A stretch of 64,000 bases of DNA from Methylomonas sp. LL1 (GTDB taxonomy: Bacteria > Pseudomonadota > Gammaproteobacteria > Methylococcales > Methylomonadaceae): NCBI RefSeq assembly GCF_015711015.1, contig NZ_CP064653.1, positions 806,001 through 870,000 of the forward strand, given 5' to 3'. Under the pieces are notes generated by a model that saw nothing but the letters and a program-made list of their open reading frames with translations, did not search any database and was not told the DNA's origin. How positions within the stretch are numbered: position 1 is the stretch's first letter; every line of letters starts with the position of its first letter. A program made the position numbers and the translations under genes. Shown here piece after piece: positions 25,402-33,745 of this stretch.

Positions 25402-25515
25402 TTATTTTTCAATTCGTGGCTGTCGATCCGCGCCGATACAATTGCCGCCAACACCGACTTTGGGTACAGCGGAGACGGATAGACTTACTTTTTTGTAATC
25501 TGAGGAGTTGATCAT
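25402..25515 (-). CDS. candidate 37-residue microprotein ahead of the arylsulfatase
   Basis: A short frame from ATG (25515) to TAA (25402). It begins MINSSDYKKVSLSVSAVPKV and continues with a Gly-rich GVGGNCIGADRQPRIEK. A strong ribosome site, GGAG, lies seven bases before the ATG, and the stop is five bases before the arylsulfatase ATG. No signal peptide or membrane helix is seen; one Cys and a GVGG turn are the notable features. It may be a leader peptide that couples translation of the sulfatase, or a functional microprotein of the SphA-sulfatase cluster. I do not recognise the family. Confidence 0.55.
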   Translation of the reverse strand: MINSSDYKKVSLSVSAVPKVGVGGNCIGADRQPRIEK

Positions 25516-25552
25516 CTTTTTCTCCAAGTTGGAACGACAGAACTAGGTAAGG

Positions 25553-26599
25553 CTAGAATTTGATAGCGGCGGTGAACCCGGCGTAATCGCCGCGAAAGCG
25601 GGATTCAGCCTCAAATTCGGTAAAATAATGGAAAGTAAATTGCGTATCGGCCTTGGGTAGTGCCAGTCCGATTTGTCCGCCCACCGCATGCACCTGATTG
25701 GGCGAATTCAAAAAACTGGGCTGATCGGCACCGTGATTATCCTGCACCTGCCATTGGCTATAACCAGCCGGGCCTACTTCCAGCAGAACGTTATCGGTAA
25801 TCGGCAAAAACTGGCTCATGCCCCAGTTCAAGGTGAAATGGCCGCCCTGGGTGAAATTATTGCCTTGGGTTTCATGATTTATTTCGTAAGTACCGGCCAG
25901 CATTAGTGCCGTGCCTTTGTGTTCGAAGGGATAATATGCACCGGCCAATTGGAATTGATGTCCCCAAAATCCCAAGCCGGTATTGGCAATGTCATCGACA
26001 TTGTATTTTCCGCTGGGCGCATAAAATCCGTAGGCCGTGGACACATCGTAGTGCTTACCGTGCCAGCCCAGCATCAGCGGCTGCACGAAAATATCGGCGA
26101 TATCAAAGGCACTGTCATCGACCGCGAGCTGTTTATTGAACGATGCCGCGCGATTCGCCAGATTAATGTTGGTCAGGGTATCCAGCGAGGCGCCAACAGT
26201 AGTGTTGGCGAAGGGTAGTGACAGCAGCATGGCATAATCGGCGCCGAATATTTGATAACCGGTATTCCAGACAAAGGTGGGTGCAATTAAGTACATGTCC
26301 ACATTGGCATCGATATTTGCGGTAATCGACGCGCCCGCCGGTATGCCCGGCCCCAGGCTCCTGCCGGCTTGAAAGGTAGCGCTGTCAATGGCATTGCCGT
26401 GCTGGTCAGTTAATTCGGATGTTGAATAATTGCCCAGATATAGCGCGGCATAGACACCTTTCTTGTCCGGCACCAGAAAATCCCGGATATTCATCATCCC
26501 GGGCAAAAAGTGGCTCGCACCGGCAAAGCTTGAGATGGGCCAAGAGAGACTCGCTAGGGCGTAGAGCGCTCGACGAAATTGAGATGTAATGTCAGCCAT
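25553..26599 (-). CDS. SphA/meta-pathway-type outer membrane channel
   Basis: A 348-residue predicted outer-membrane beta-barrel of the COG4313 group (the protein annotated as involved in phenol meta-cleavage pathways, also called SphA family). It has an N-terminal signal (about 1-27, ending SFAGA), the typical start of the mature part with SHFLPGMMNIRDFLVPDKKGVYAALYLG, many alternating hydrophobic strands, and a terminal aromatic residue (TAAIKF), as expected for BAM-inserted barrels. These channels are thought to admit hydrophobic or aromatic compounds. It is upstream of the microprotein and arylsulfatase genes on the same strand, and a good sigma-54 promoter lies 41 bases ahead. Confidence 0.87.
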   Translation of the reverse strand: MADITSQFRRALYALASLSWPISSFAGASHFLPGMMNIRDFLVPDKKGVYAALYLGNYSTSELTDQHGNAIDSATFQAGRSLGPGIPAGASITANIDANVDMYLIAPTFVWNTGYQIFGADYAMLLSLPFANTTVGASLDTLTNINLANRAASFNKQLAVDDSAFDIADIFVQPLMLGWHGKHYDVSTAYGFYAPSGKYNVDDIANTGLGFWGHQFQLAGAYYPFEHKGTALMLAGTYEINHETQGNNFTQGGHFTLNWGMSQFLPITDNVLLEVGPAGYSQWQVQDNHGADQPSFLNSPNQVHAVGGQIGLALPKADTQFTFHYFTEFEAESRFRGDYAGFTAAIKF

Positions 26600-26639
26600 G
26601 TTGATTTTTCTGATTTAAGCGGTGTAGCAGTGGAAACAA

Positions 26640-26655
26640 AGCAAACGCCATGCCC
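26640..26655 (-). promoter_or_regulatory. candidate sigma-54 promoter of the SphA-arylsulfatase operon
   Basis: On the minus strand the bases read GGGCATGGCGTTTGCT, against the consensus TGGCACG-N4-TTGCW. The GG and GC dinucleotides are exactly spaced. The predicted transcript start is near 26629, 30 bases before the SphA ATG. Confidence 0.65.
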
Positions 26656-26714
26656 CCGTTAGCTGATAGCGAACTGTTAAAACTACCTGCGTTCGGATTT
26701 TGCAAATTCGTCCG

Positions 26715-27443
26715 TTAAGGTTTGGCGGTACCGGCAGTCCATGATGCCAACCGTTTAGTCAACATTTCACACCATTGATCGATGGCGTGTTCCGCATCGC
26801 CCCATTGCCATTGAAAGCTGTTAACGGCACTACCACCACCAATGCGCTTGTCGACTGCCGCCGCCAGCACAGCACCGGATACTGAATCGGTAATTCTGAC
26901 TTCCCCTTGGGCTCCACCGACAAATGGGAAGGTACCGGTCGCCAAATACTTCAAATTACTCAACATGTGCGCCTGCGGCACTAGCATCGAAATGCTACGT
27001 AATACCGGGGTCGCTGCTTCGGCGTCGGTCATCGCCACTGTCACCTTCAAAACGCCTGGCCCCGGCTGGTCTGCGAGCTTTAATTTTTTCCCCAGTTGCT
27101 CGCGAAGCTGCTGCGAAAAATAATTCGTCAGGGCTTGTTGGTCGGCGGCGGGAACTGTCGTGGACTCTCCCCCCCAGAAAGTTACCGGGTCAATTAACAC
27201 CTTGTCGTATTGTGTCCACTGCGCAGAGGGGGTGAAATAGCGATAGTTCACCTGATCTTTGCCGCCTGCTTGGAGTTTGTGACATTCGTTGGCTAGCAAA
27301 CCGCAACGAACGTCTGACTGTTCGAGGGGTGCTTTTTGGGTGACGGTACAAGCCGTCAGCAGCAACGCACCTAATACTGACGCCGTCAAGGAGGCAAAGG
27401 ATTTAAAGTGTCGTTTGGTAACCACTGGATTTATCATGATCAT
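26715..27443 (-). CDS. DUF3313 lipoprotein (second copy)
   Basis: A 242-residue predicted lipoprotein with a signal peptide and lipobox (SVLGALLLTAC, mature Cys about residue 32). The mature domain is DUF3313-like: QYDKVLIDPVTFWG early, then VTVAMTDAEAATPVLRSISMLVPQ and GAQGEVRITDSVSGAVLAAAVDKR. GGAAG lies before the ATG at 27443. It precedes the SphA gene on the same strand and follows the ABM-fold gene by 54 bases. Only weakly similar by eye to the DUF3313 protein at the far end of the cluster, so it is a paralogue rather than a recent copy. Confidence 0.84.
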   Translation of the reverse strand: MIMINPVVTKRHFKSFASLTASVLGALLLTACTVTQKAPLEQSDVRCGLLANECHKLQAGGKDQVNYRYFTPSAQWTQYDKVLIDPVTFWGGESTTVPAADQQALTNYFSQQLREQLGKKLKLADQPGPGVLKVTVAMTDAEAATPVLRSISMLVPQAHMLSNLKYLATGTFPFVGGAQGEVRITDSVSGAVLAAAVDKRIGGGSAVNSFQWQWGDAEHAIDQWCEMLTKRLASWTAGTAKP

Positions 27444-27497
27444 TCTTCCTGATTTTTGTTTTATTCAATGTTGATGGGTCGGTAATGTTCTTTAACC

Positions 27498-27872
27498 TCA
27501 ATTACAGGTTTTTTCGCACGCATCATCAGCCAAATGAAATGGATAAGTTGTCTCGCCCATAACTTCAGCGGCATATCCAAGCCCGCGAATTTCATTAATG
27601 ACTCTGAACTCGCAGCCAATAAACTCCGGTGCTGACTCGGTCAAGGCAATCAGTTGACTGAAGTGACGTGTACGAAGCATCGATTGAAGCTCATCTTCCG
27701 ATTTCCACCTTTCAACATAGGAAAGGCAATAGGCATCCGAGACCGCCAAATACAGGTCTACGCCAAGACAACCTCGCTCGGCACGCGCCCAAGCCGCGAC
27801 AAATTCAAATGCCTTTAACAATGACCGTCGTTTATGCCGCGGCAGGCGAATTGATAGATGAAGTTCAATCAT
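27498..27872 (-). CDS. ABM-fold (YgiN-like) monooxygenase family protein
   Basis: A 124-residue protein with the ferredoxin-like antibiotic-biosynthesis-monooxygenase pattern: a first strand MIELHLSIRLP, the helix KAFEFVAAWARAERGCLGVDLYL with the GCLG turn, then SYVERWKSEDELQSMLRTRHFSQLIAL. Family members include quinol monooxygenases and small-molecule-binding proteins that act without cofactors. It is the promoter-proximal gene of the minus-strand sulfatase cluster. The predicted sigma-54 promoter would place transcription start at the ATG itself, so the start or the promoter could be slightly different. Confidence 0.75.
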   Translation of the reverse strand: MIELHLSIRLPRHKRRSLLKAFEFVAAWARAERGCLGVDLYLAVSDAYCLSYVERWKSEDELQSMLRTRHFSQLIALTESAPEFIGCEFRVINEIRGLGYAAEVMGETTYPFHLADDACEKTCN

Positions 27873-27883
27873 GCATTAGACAG

Positions 27884-27899
27884 TGCAGCTTGCATGCCA
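27884..27899 (-). promoter_or_regulatory. candidate sigma-54 promoter of the ABM-DUF3313 genes
   Basis: The minus strand reads TGGCATGCAAGCTGCA: GG and GC at the exact sigma-54 spacing, with a good -24 element and a -12 element of CTGCA. It lies 108 bases from the 16-bp activator-type site at 28007-28022. The implied start point is at about 27873, almost on the ATG. Confidence 0.6.
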
Positions 27900-28006
27900 C
27901 ACATGGCCATCACAAACTATTGACAGCTGTATTCTTATTAATTCAATAAGTTACAGTCAGATTGGTGGAAGGGTAAAAAAATTAAGCGTTCGAGGGGAAT
28001 CGATAA

Positions 28007-28022
28007 CTACTAAATATCGTAG
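28007..28022. promoter_or_regulatory. candidate activator binding site (copy 1)
   Basis: CTACTAAATATCGTAG, 14 of 16 bases identical to the site at 30420-30435. Both form an imperfect dyad (CTACGA...TCGTAG) and both lie about 90-110 bases upstream of a sigma-54-type promoter, on either side of the activator gene. I infer that they bind the enhancer-binding protein encoded between them. Confidence 0.6.
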
Positions 28023-28043
28023 ATTGCATCCAACATAGTGGAT

Positions 28044-30077
28044 TTATCGCAAAATCGGCCGAGCAATACCCAGTCTAGCCATTCGGCTTTCCAGAGTGGT
28101 AGGCTTGACATCCAGAATCAATGCCGCGCCCGCCGAACCACGAATTCGCCAACGGGTCGCCTCCAAAACTCGAACAATATGATCGCGTTCGACATCCGCC
28201 AGCGAAGCCAGGCCTAAATCATTGGCAGGCACTGCCGCCGCAGTTTTTGCAGCAGGTAAATCAATCCTCAGCGACGGCCCTTGCGCAAGGATCACCGCCC
28301 GTTCTATCACATTACGTAGCTCGCGAATGTTGCCAGGCCATGCATAGTTAATTAAAGCATTAATGCTGGCTTTGGAGATGGTCTCAATGGGTTTACCCAT
28401 GGATTCAGCGAACTCGCGCACGAATGATTCGATCATGTGCGGCAAATCATCCAGCCGTTCGCGTAATGGCGGCAAATGAACGGGAAACACATTGAGACGG
28501 TAATAGAGATCCTCGCGAAACCGGCCAGCGGCAACTTCCTGGCGTAAATCCCGATGGGTAGCGGCGATGATACGCACATCCACTTTGATGGGGCGTGGGT
28601 TACCCAAGCGCTCAATCTCTTTTTCCTGTAGCACCCTGAGCAATTTGGCTTGCATTTCCAGAGGTAACTCGCCAATTTCGTCGAGAAAGAAAGTCGAACC
28701 ATTGGCCAGTTCAAAACGGCCAAGCTGCCGGGCGACGGCGCCGGTATAGGCACCCTTTTCCCGTCCGAACAGTTCACTCTCAATCAGAGCGGTTGGAATG
28801 GCGGCGCAATTCACACGAATCATGGTTCTTTCACTGCGTGGACTGAGTTCATGGATGGCGGTTGCCAACAGTTCCTTTCCGGTCCCGGTTTCTCCGGTAA
28901 TCAGCACGGAAGCCTGCGTCGGTGCCACTTGTTCGGCCAAAGTCAACGCTTGTTGCATCAGTGCACTACGACTCACAATACGGCTTAAACCTTGATGTTC
29001 TCCCGCTTCATGCCTTAGATAGACATTTTCCTGCTGCAGTCTGTCCTTCAAACCGCGAATTTCTTCCATCGCCTGCCGCAGCTGATCTGTAGCCAGTTTG
29101 CGTTCGGTAATGTCGAATCCCGCTCCCATCATCCGTTGCGGCTGTCCCGTCTCATCCTGTTCGCAATATCCGACGGCGCTAATCCAGCGAATTTGGCCAT
29201 CGGGTAGACGGACTTGATATTCTTCGCGTAACTCACCACCTTCCAGCAAAATCCGCTGCAAGATAGTCTGCATCCGTATTGAGTCATCGGGCACCAGCGT
29301 TTCCAGGAAACGTTGCAATGTCACGGGTTCGTTGTGCGATACACCATAAATATCGCGGGCCCGTTCGGTCGCCCAAATGTTGTCCGCCTTGATATCCCAA
29401 ACCCATAAGCCAACCTGGGCGGCATCCGCCGCTAAACGCATTTTGGCTTCACTTTCTTTCAGGACTTGCTCAGCCCGCTTGCGTGCCAGCACATTGGCAA
29501 ACATATCGGCGATCAGGCGCAGTCTGCGCACCAAAGTATCTGGCCAATCCCTTGCATAACTTGACGAAAATGCCAGGCCGCCACGTACGTGTCCGCCGAC
29601 TATCAACGGAAATATTAAATCGGCCCGAGTGCCCCAACGCAAAAAATTCTCCCGGTCAGCCGGTTCTAAATCCTCCACGTTACAAACGATAACTGTCTCA
29701 CCTGCCAGCAAGGTTTTCATGACTAGAGGCACTTCGGTCATGACTGATTGAACGATATTGTGAGGAATGCAGGGCTTGTTGTAGCAATGGGTAACAAAGC
29801 CATCCTTGCCGTCGGGCGTTACCTCTCCGAGCGTTGCCCGATCCAGATCGATCGTTTCCGCGATTCTCCTCAAACTATCATTGATGACATCATCAATTTC
29901 TTCAGCCAGTAAGTTGACAAAACGCGCAGAAATTTCAGTCAACAGTGATTCAAACCGCAGACGATTTTCCAGCTCGGTCAGAAGCGCATTTTTAGTAAAA
30001 TGTTCCATTAAATTGACCCGACAAGTATAAAAGACGCTACTCAATAGCGGCGCCGTTACGATGAATGGTTTTATCAT
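28044..30077 (-). CDS. sigma-54-dependent transcriptional activator (GAF-PAS-AAA+-Fis)
   Basis: A 677-residue enhancer-binding protein. The domains in order are GAF (about 40-200), PAS (about 210-325, ending GAGFDITERK), a linker helix, AAA+ (about 365-590) and a Fis-type helix-turn-helix (about 635-677). In the AAA+ domain Walker A is GETGTGKE near 395-402, the sigma-54 contact loop reads GAYTGA instead of GAFTGA, and Walker B is FFLDEIGELP. The GAF and PAS domains suggest control by a small ligand or redox/light-type cofactor. A GGAG six bases before the ATG at 30077 supports that start, although the ATG 23 codons later is where the conserved sequence begins. It lies between two target sites and is the obvious regulator of the adjacent sulfatase and lipase genes. 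Confidence 0.92.
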   Translation of the reverse strand: MIKPFIVTAPLLSSVFYTCRVNLMEHFTKNALLTELENRLRFESLLTEISARFVNLLAEEIDDVINDSLRRIAETIDLDRATLGEVTPDGKDGFVTHCYNKPCIPHNIVQSVMTEVPLVMKTLLAGETVIVCNVEDLEPADRENFLRWGTRADLIFPLIVGGHVRGGLAFSSSYARDWPDTLVRRLRLIADMFANVLARKRAEQVLKESEAKMRLAADAAQVGLWVWDIKADNIWATERARDIYGVSHNEPVTLQRFLETLVPDDSIRMQTILQRILLEGGELREEYQVRLPDGQIRWISAVGYCEQDETGQPQRMMGAGFDITERKLATDQLRQAMEEIRGLKDRLQQENVYLRHEAGEHQGLSRIVSRSALMQQALTLAEQVAPTQASVLITGETGTGKELLATAIHELSPRSERTMIRVNCAAIPTALIESELFGREKGAYTGAVARQLGRFELANGSTFFLDEIGELPLEMQAKLLRVLQEKEIERLGNPRPIKVDVRIIAATHRDLRQEVAAGRFREDLYYRLNVFPVHLPPLRERLDDLPHMIESFVREFAESMGKPIETISKASINALINYAWPGNIRELRNVIERAVILAQGPSLRIDLPAAKTAAAVPANDLGLASLADVERDHIVRVLEATRWRIRGSAGAALILDVKPTTLESRMARLGIARPILR

Positions 30078-30151
30078 AACGACTCCGATATGGCGTGTCA
30101 GGCATAATTGGTAGAGAAAACTCTAAAAATTTCCTTTCGTCGTTTTCCGAC

Positions 30152-30382
30152 TCAAGTGTTTGACACTTTGTTTTGTCCGGCTGAATTCGCCTTGACCATT
30201 TCAACCTCAAGCGGCTTTACGACATCGTGGTGAACATCGCGCTGCAGAAAAGGAATAACACTGTCGGCCTCCGCGAACAGTTGTTCGATAGGCAAACGAA
30301 CATCGCTCATCACTCGGTAACGATTGGGCTGAATCTGCGAGTTGATCCAAAAATCCAGTTTCAAGCCCAGTGCGTCGGAATT
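30152..30382 (-). pseudogene. C-terminal fragment of an MscS-type mechanosensitive channel
   Basis: The minus strand reads NSDALGLKLDFWINSQIQP, RYRVMSDVRLPIEQLF and then IPFLQRDVHHDVVKPLEV before a TGA. This matches the end of the MscS cytoplasmic domain (pattern: LxFWI, SDVRLAI, IPFPQRDVH). The channel's membrane part is absent and the frame is lost upstream near 30382. It is therefore a relic, and it lies in the 528-base gap between the activator and the lipase gene. Confidence 0.65.
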
Positions 30383-30419
30383 AAGTGTGAAGCGAAATGC
30401 TTGATTGACTCAAAAAGAT

Positions 30420-30435
30420 CTACGACATATCGTAG
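30420..30435. promoter_or_regulatory. candidate activator binding site (copy 2)
   Basis: CTACGACATATCGTAG, an imperfect dyad whose outer six bases are perfectly inverted. It is the partner of the site at 28007-28022 and lies 92 bases before the sigma-54 promoter of the lipase gene. Confidence 0.62.
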
Positions 30436-30526
30436 GTTACACGAAATCAGCTCGTTTTAGGCAATCAATGATCGAATCGACGCGCGTAAGCCGCATTCTC
30501 TCGGCGCTTGAACATGGCTAATCGTG

Positions 30527-30542
30527 TGGCATTTTTTTTGCT
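30527..30542 (+). promoter_or_regulatory. candidate sigma-54 promoter of the lipase gene
   Basis: TGGCATTTTTTTTGCT: TGGCA at -24 and TTGCT at -12 with exact GG-to-GC spacing. It lies 63 bases before the ATG at 30605, and the dyad site upstream is at a typical enhancer distance. This is the best sigma-54 match in the window. Confidence 0.72.
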
Positions 30543-30604
30543 AATAACTCTGGAAACATTCATGCGTTTTCCGCCAATCTAAATTCACACTGACAACCGA
30601 GCTC

Positions 30605-32545
30605 ATGACGACAATTATTTCAGCCTCATATAAAAAGCTATTCTTGGTTTCGTTGATGCACATGGTGATATGCGCCACAGTCGCATTATCGCTGCAGGGC
30701 TGTGCGACGCCAGTCGGCAGTAATCCGGTTGACATTCAGACCGGCTATCGATTGAACACCGTCAGTGCGCTCTCGACCGCAGAGGCATCGGAACCTACAA
30801 AAACGGTACTCAGGCGCAACGGTTTGCTGGACCGCTTCGAAACCGAACCTGAAACGGTTCTGGCGGAATTACATGCCGGCTTAAAACCCAACGGGGATGA
30901 AGACAAACTGTTCGCACTGGCTGAACTGTCCATGCTACATGCGCAGCAAACCAACGACCATGCCTTTTTTCTGGCATCATCGGTCTATGCATGGTCGCTA
31001 TTGTTTCCGGGCGACACCGGTGGTATCCAATTAAAGGCCTCCGATCCACGTTACCGTCTTGCTTACGATTTTTATAACCAAGGTATCGCTCAAGGTCTGG
31101 CGGATCCCGAAGACGATGACCAGGGGGAAATTGAAGTGATATTAACCCCCGGTGATTACCAGCTGCCCTTCGGCAAATTGACCATCGCGGTCGACGAGTC
31201 TGGGTTGACCTGGGGCGGGTATAAACTAGAGCATTTTATTTCAACGGCTTCGACAGAAGTGCGAGGTTTACGCAACCGCTATCGCATGCCTGGTTTAGGC
31301 GCCTCTTTAGCGGCCAGCATTGCCGCCAGACAGGAAACCGGCAGTAAAACCGTCGGTACTGACCGGTTGGGGCCACGGATCAAAGTTCCGGTGACGGCTG
31401 TATTGCATTTGAGCGATGCGCGCCGCCGCCTTGCCAGCGGTAATCTTGGCGCCCACATTCAGATTTACGCCGCCGACCAGGTCTTAGAAATCACGGTCAA
31501 CGGTCAACCGCAATCCCTTGAGTACGAGCCTACTGCCGCGTTGGCACTTCAGCTACAAGACAATCCGATCTATGCATTGGAAATTGCCAATTTCTTTAGC
31601 GGCGGTTTATTCGACAGCATCGTTCCGCAAGATCGCGCCCAAGACGGCTTGCTTACTTTGCGCCCCTACCGACCAGGCAAGATACCCATCGTGTTGGTGC
31701 ATGGCACCGCTTCAAGTCCACTGCGTTGGGCGGAATTAGTTAATGAATTGGAAGGCGATCCGCTTATTCGCGAAAGGTTTCAGATATGGGGATTCATGTA
31801 CGACTCTGCCAACCCCGTTCCTTATTCCGCTGGCCGGCTAAGGACGGCTTTACAAAAGGCGGTCATGGAATTCGATCCCGAGGGAAAGGATAGCGCCATT
31901 CAACGAATGGTGGTAATCGGCCATAGCCAGGGCGGCTTATTGACCAAAACAACCGCAATTGACACGGGCACACGTTTCTGGGACTTGATTAGCGACAAAC
32001 CGTTTAATGAAATCTCGGTCAGCCCCGAAACCCGGCAAATGTTGCAGGAATCTTTGTTTTTCAAACCCTTGCCGTTTGTCAAACGCGTGGTCTTCATTTC
32101 CACACCACAGCATGGCGCCATGGCGGCAGCCTATGATTGGGTGACAGGGCTGGTTTCAAGACTAGTCAAATTGCCGTCAACCGTGGTCAAGGGAATTGCG
32201 CAAGCAGCTACTTCCAGTGGCGACGAAAAGCTAAATCGTTTGTTGCATAGACCGCCAACCGCTGCGGACAATATGAATCCCAACAATCCCGGCTTGAAAG
32301 CATTGGCTTCCATTCCAGTATCACCGCTCGTGCGCGCGCACTCCATCATTGCAGTTGAAGGCGACGGCCCGGTAGAAGAAGGCGATGATGGCGTGGTGGC
32401 TTACAAAAGCGCGCATATCGACGAGGCAGTTTCTGAAAAAATCATTCGCTGGGGACATTCCTGCCAAGATCAGCCTGAGGCCATCGAGGAAATTCGCCGT
32501 ATTCTGATGGAGCATTTGATCCTACCGGATTATGCATCCAGATAG
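30605..32545 (+). CDS. alpha/beta-hydrolase (lipase-like) lipoprotein
   Basis: A 646-residue predicted lipoprotein. The signal is longer than usual, with a basic start and a hydrophobic run ending LSLQGC (mature Cys about residue 33). The N-terminal half (about 50-350) is unlike known enzymes by eye. The second half carries the hydrolase: IPIVLVHGTASSPLRWAELV (oxyanion HG, about 361-380), VVIGHSQGGLL (nucleophile elbow, Ser near 440), an acid in the later EGDDGVVAY segment and a terminal WGHSC with a candidate catalytic His. It resembles large exported esterases or lipases. The sigma-54 promoter ties it to the adjacent activator. Substrate unknown. Confidence 0.85.
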   Translation: MTTIISASYKKLFLVSLMHMVICATVALSLQGCATPVGSNPVDIQTGYRLNTVSALSTAEASEPTKTVLRRNGLLDRFETEPETVLAELHAGLKPNGDEDKLFALAELSMLHAQQTNDHAFFLASSVYAWSLLFPGDTGGIQLKASDPRYRLAYDFYNQGIAQGLADPEDDDQGEIEVILTPGDYQLPFGKLTIAVDESGLTWGGYKLEHFISTASTEVRGLRNRYRMPGLGASLAASIAARQETGSKTVGTDRLGPRIKVPVTAVLHLSDARRRLASGNLGAHIQIYAADQVLEITVNGQPQSLEYEPTAALALQLQDNPIYALEIANFFSGGLFDSIVPQDRAQDGLLTLRPYRPGKIPIVLVHGTASSPLRWAELVNELEGDPLIRERFQIWGFMYDSANPVPYSAGRLRTALQKAVMEFDPEGKDSAIQRMVVIGHSQGGLLTKTTAIDTGTRFWDLISDKPFNEISVSPETRQMLQESLFFKPLPFVKRVVFISTPQHGAMAAAYDWVTGLVSRLVKLPSTVVKGIAQAATSSGDEKLNRLLHRPPTAADNMNPNNPGLKALASIPVSPLVRAHSIIAVEGDGPVEEGDDGVVAYKSAHIDEAVSEKIIRWGHSCQDQPEAIEEIRRILMEHLILPDYASR

Positions 32546-32703
32546 ATATATTTATGCTGATTTTTACGTCCTGTGCTGGACTGGACTGATCGGCTTGCTG
32601 GGTGAACAAAGCTGTCAGACATTCCGCCAAACGGATTGCTGCCATTTTGCTTCAATCAGTCGATCATCCGCCAAGACAAGATTGAGACGCTAAACGCTCG
32701 TTC

Positions 32704-33407
32704 AAAGCCACACATCTTTATCAACTGCAAGGTAAGGAATTCCAAGAAGTGGATGCACTGATTCCGGGTGACATTAGGGCGGTGATTAAAGTTGATGACA
32801 TCAAATTCGATGTAGTGCTACACGACTCGCACGACGAGGATTACATTCATCTCAAGCCGTTAAGCTTTCCGAAATCTATGTTTGGATTGTCAGTAGAAAC
32901 CAAACGCAAAGGCGACGAACAGCGATTGTTTGATGTTCTCGATAAACTGGCTTTGGAAGATAGCGGCGTGGTAGCAGGTTTTCCAGTGGTAGACGTGCGT
33001 GTTACCGTTTGCGATGGCAAAACTCATGCCGTCGACAGTAAAGAGATCGCTTTCGTTACGGCCGGCCATAAAGCAGTTATTGAAGCCATCCGCGCTGCGA
33101 AACCACTGATGTTGGAGCTTGTTGTGGATATTGAGATTATCGCTCCCGAAGCCACGATGGGTGACATTACTGGTGATCTCTCTGTCAAGCGCGGTCATAT
33201 CATCGGCACAGACCAAGAGGACAAGGCAGAATCGTCATCAACGGTAAGGTGCCGTTGGCAGAATTGACCGATTATCAATCACGCTTGAACGCACTAACCA
33301 GCGGACGAGGTCATTATGCTATTGAGTTAAGCCATTATGCGGAATTACCACCACAAATCCAGCAGCAGTTGACCTGCGGGTTTAAATTGAAGGAAGACGA
33401 GGATTAA
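32704..33407 (+). pseudogene. decayed elongation factor G-like gene (fusA2 type)
   Basis: From 32704 the frame reads ATHLYQLQGK...VDALIPGDIRAVIKVDDI...VLHDSHDEDYIHLKPLSFPKSMFGLSVE, which is EF-G domain II-III sequence. After DVLDKLALED it jumps directly to SGVVAGFPVVDVRVTVCDG, the domain IV segment, so domain III to early IV is deleted. Near 33215-33222 the frame shifts, and the true sequence continues as GQGRIVINGKVPLAEL to a stop at 33405-33407. The GTP-binding N-terminus is missing altogether. The composition is that of an EF-G paralogue of the EF-G II group; it cannot be functional. Confidence 0.82.
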
Positions 33408-33500
33408 ATAAATCTAGCGATTTCGCACAGCATTTCTGTATGCGAAGGATGGAAGTTATTCTCAGATGTTTCGTTAGATCCTTGGCAATATCAGGATCAA

Positions 33501-33745
33501 TCAAGTTGCTTGAGTTCCAGTCTGCGTGGTTTTCGGGGCTAGCCTCGCCGTGGCCACCACTAACAAAGTCCTTGTAATACCGAATATAGCTGACGGCACC
33601 AAGCCCAATAATCGCGCGATACCCCCTGATGCGAACGCCCCCAGTTCGTTTGAAGAACCGATAAATATGCCGTTGATCGCCGTAACCGGCTTCGCATGGT
33701 GTCTGGTGTAGTCAGTTGCAAGATGGTGGTGGCTATCACCAGCGG
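33501..33745 (-). pseudogene. C-terminal fragment of an MFS transporter
   Basis: The minus strand gives VIATTILQLTTPDTMRSR, then after a one-base shift VTAINGIFIGSSNELGAFASG and LVPSAIFGITRTLLVVATARLAP, then a stop at 33501. This is the last two helices of a DHA3-like major facilitator (pattern: LQ..TPD.MRGRV.A.N..FIG.SNELG.F). The rest of the transporter is absent. Just upstream on the same strand (33730-33930) a further open stretch is present that I do not recognise. Confidence 0.62.

Noticed and set aside
26750..26800. CCATTGATCGATGG dyad as a third activator site upstream of the SphA promoter
   Set aside because: It is inside the DUF3313 coding region and does not share the CTACNANATATCGTAG sequence, so no support beyond its palindromic form.
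33526..33711. 61-codon plus-strand frame
   Set aside because: The opposite strand reads as an MFS transporter C-terminus, so this frame is a shadow of a relic.
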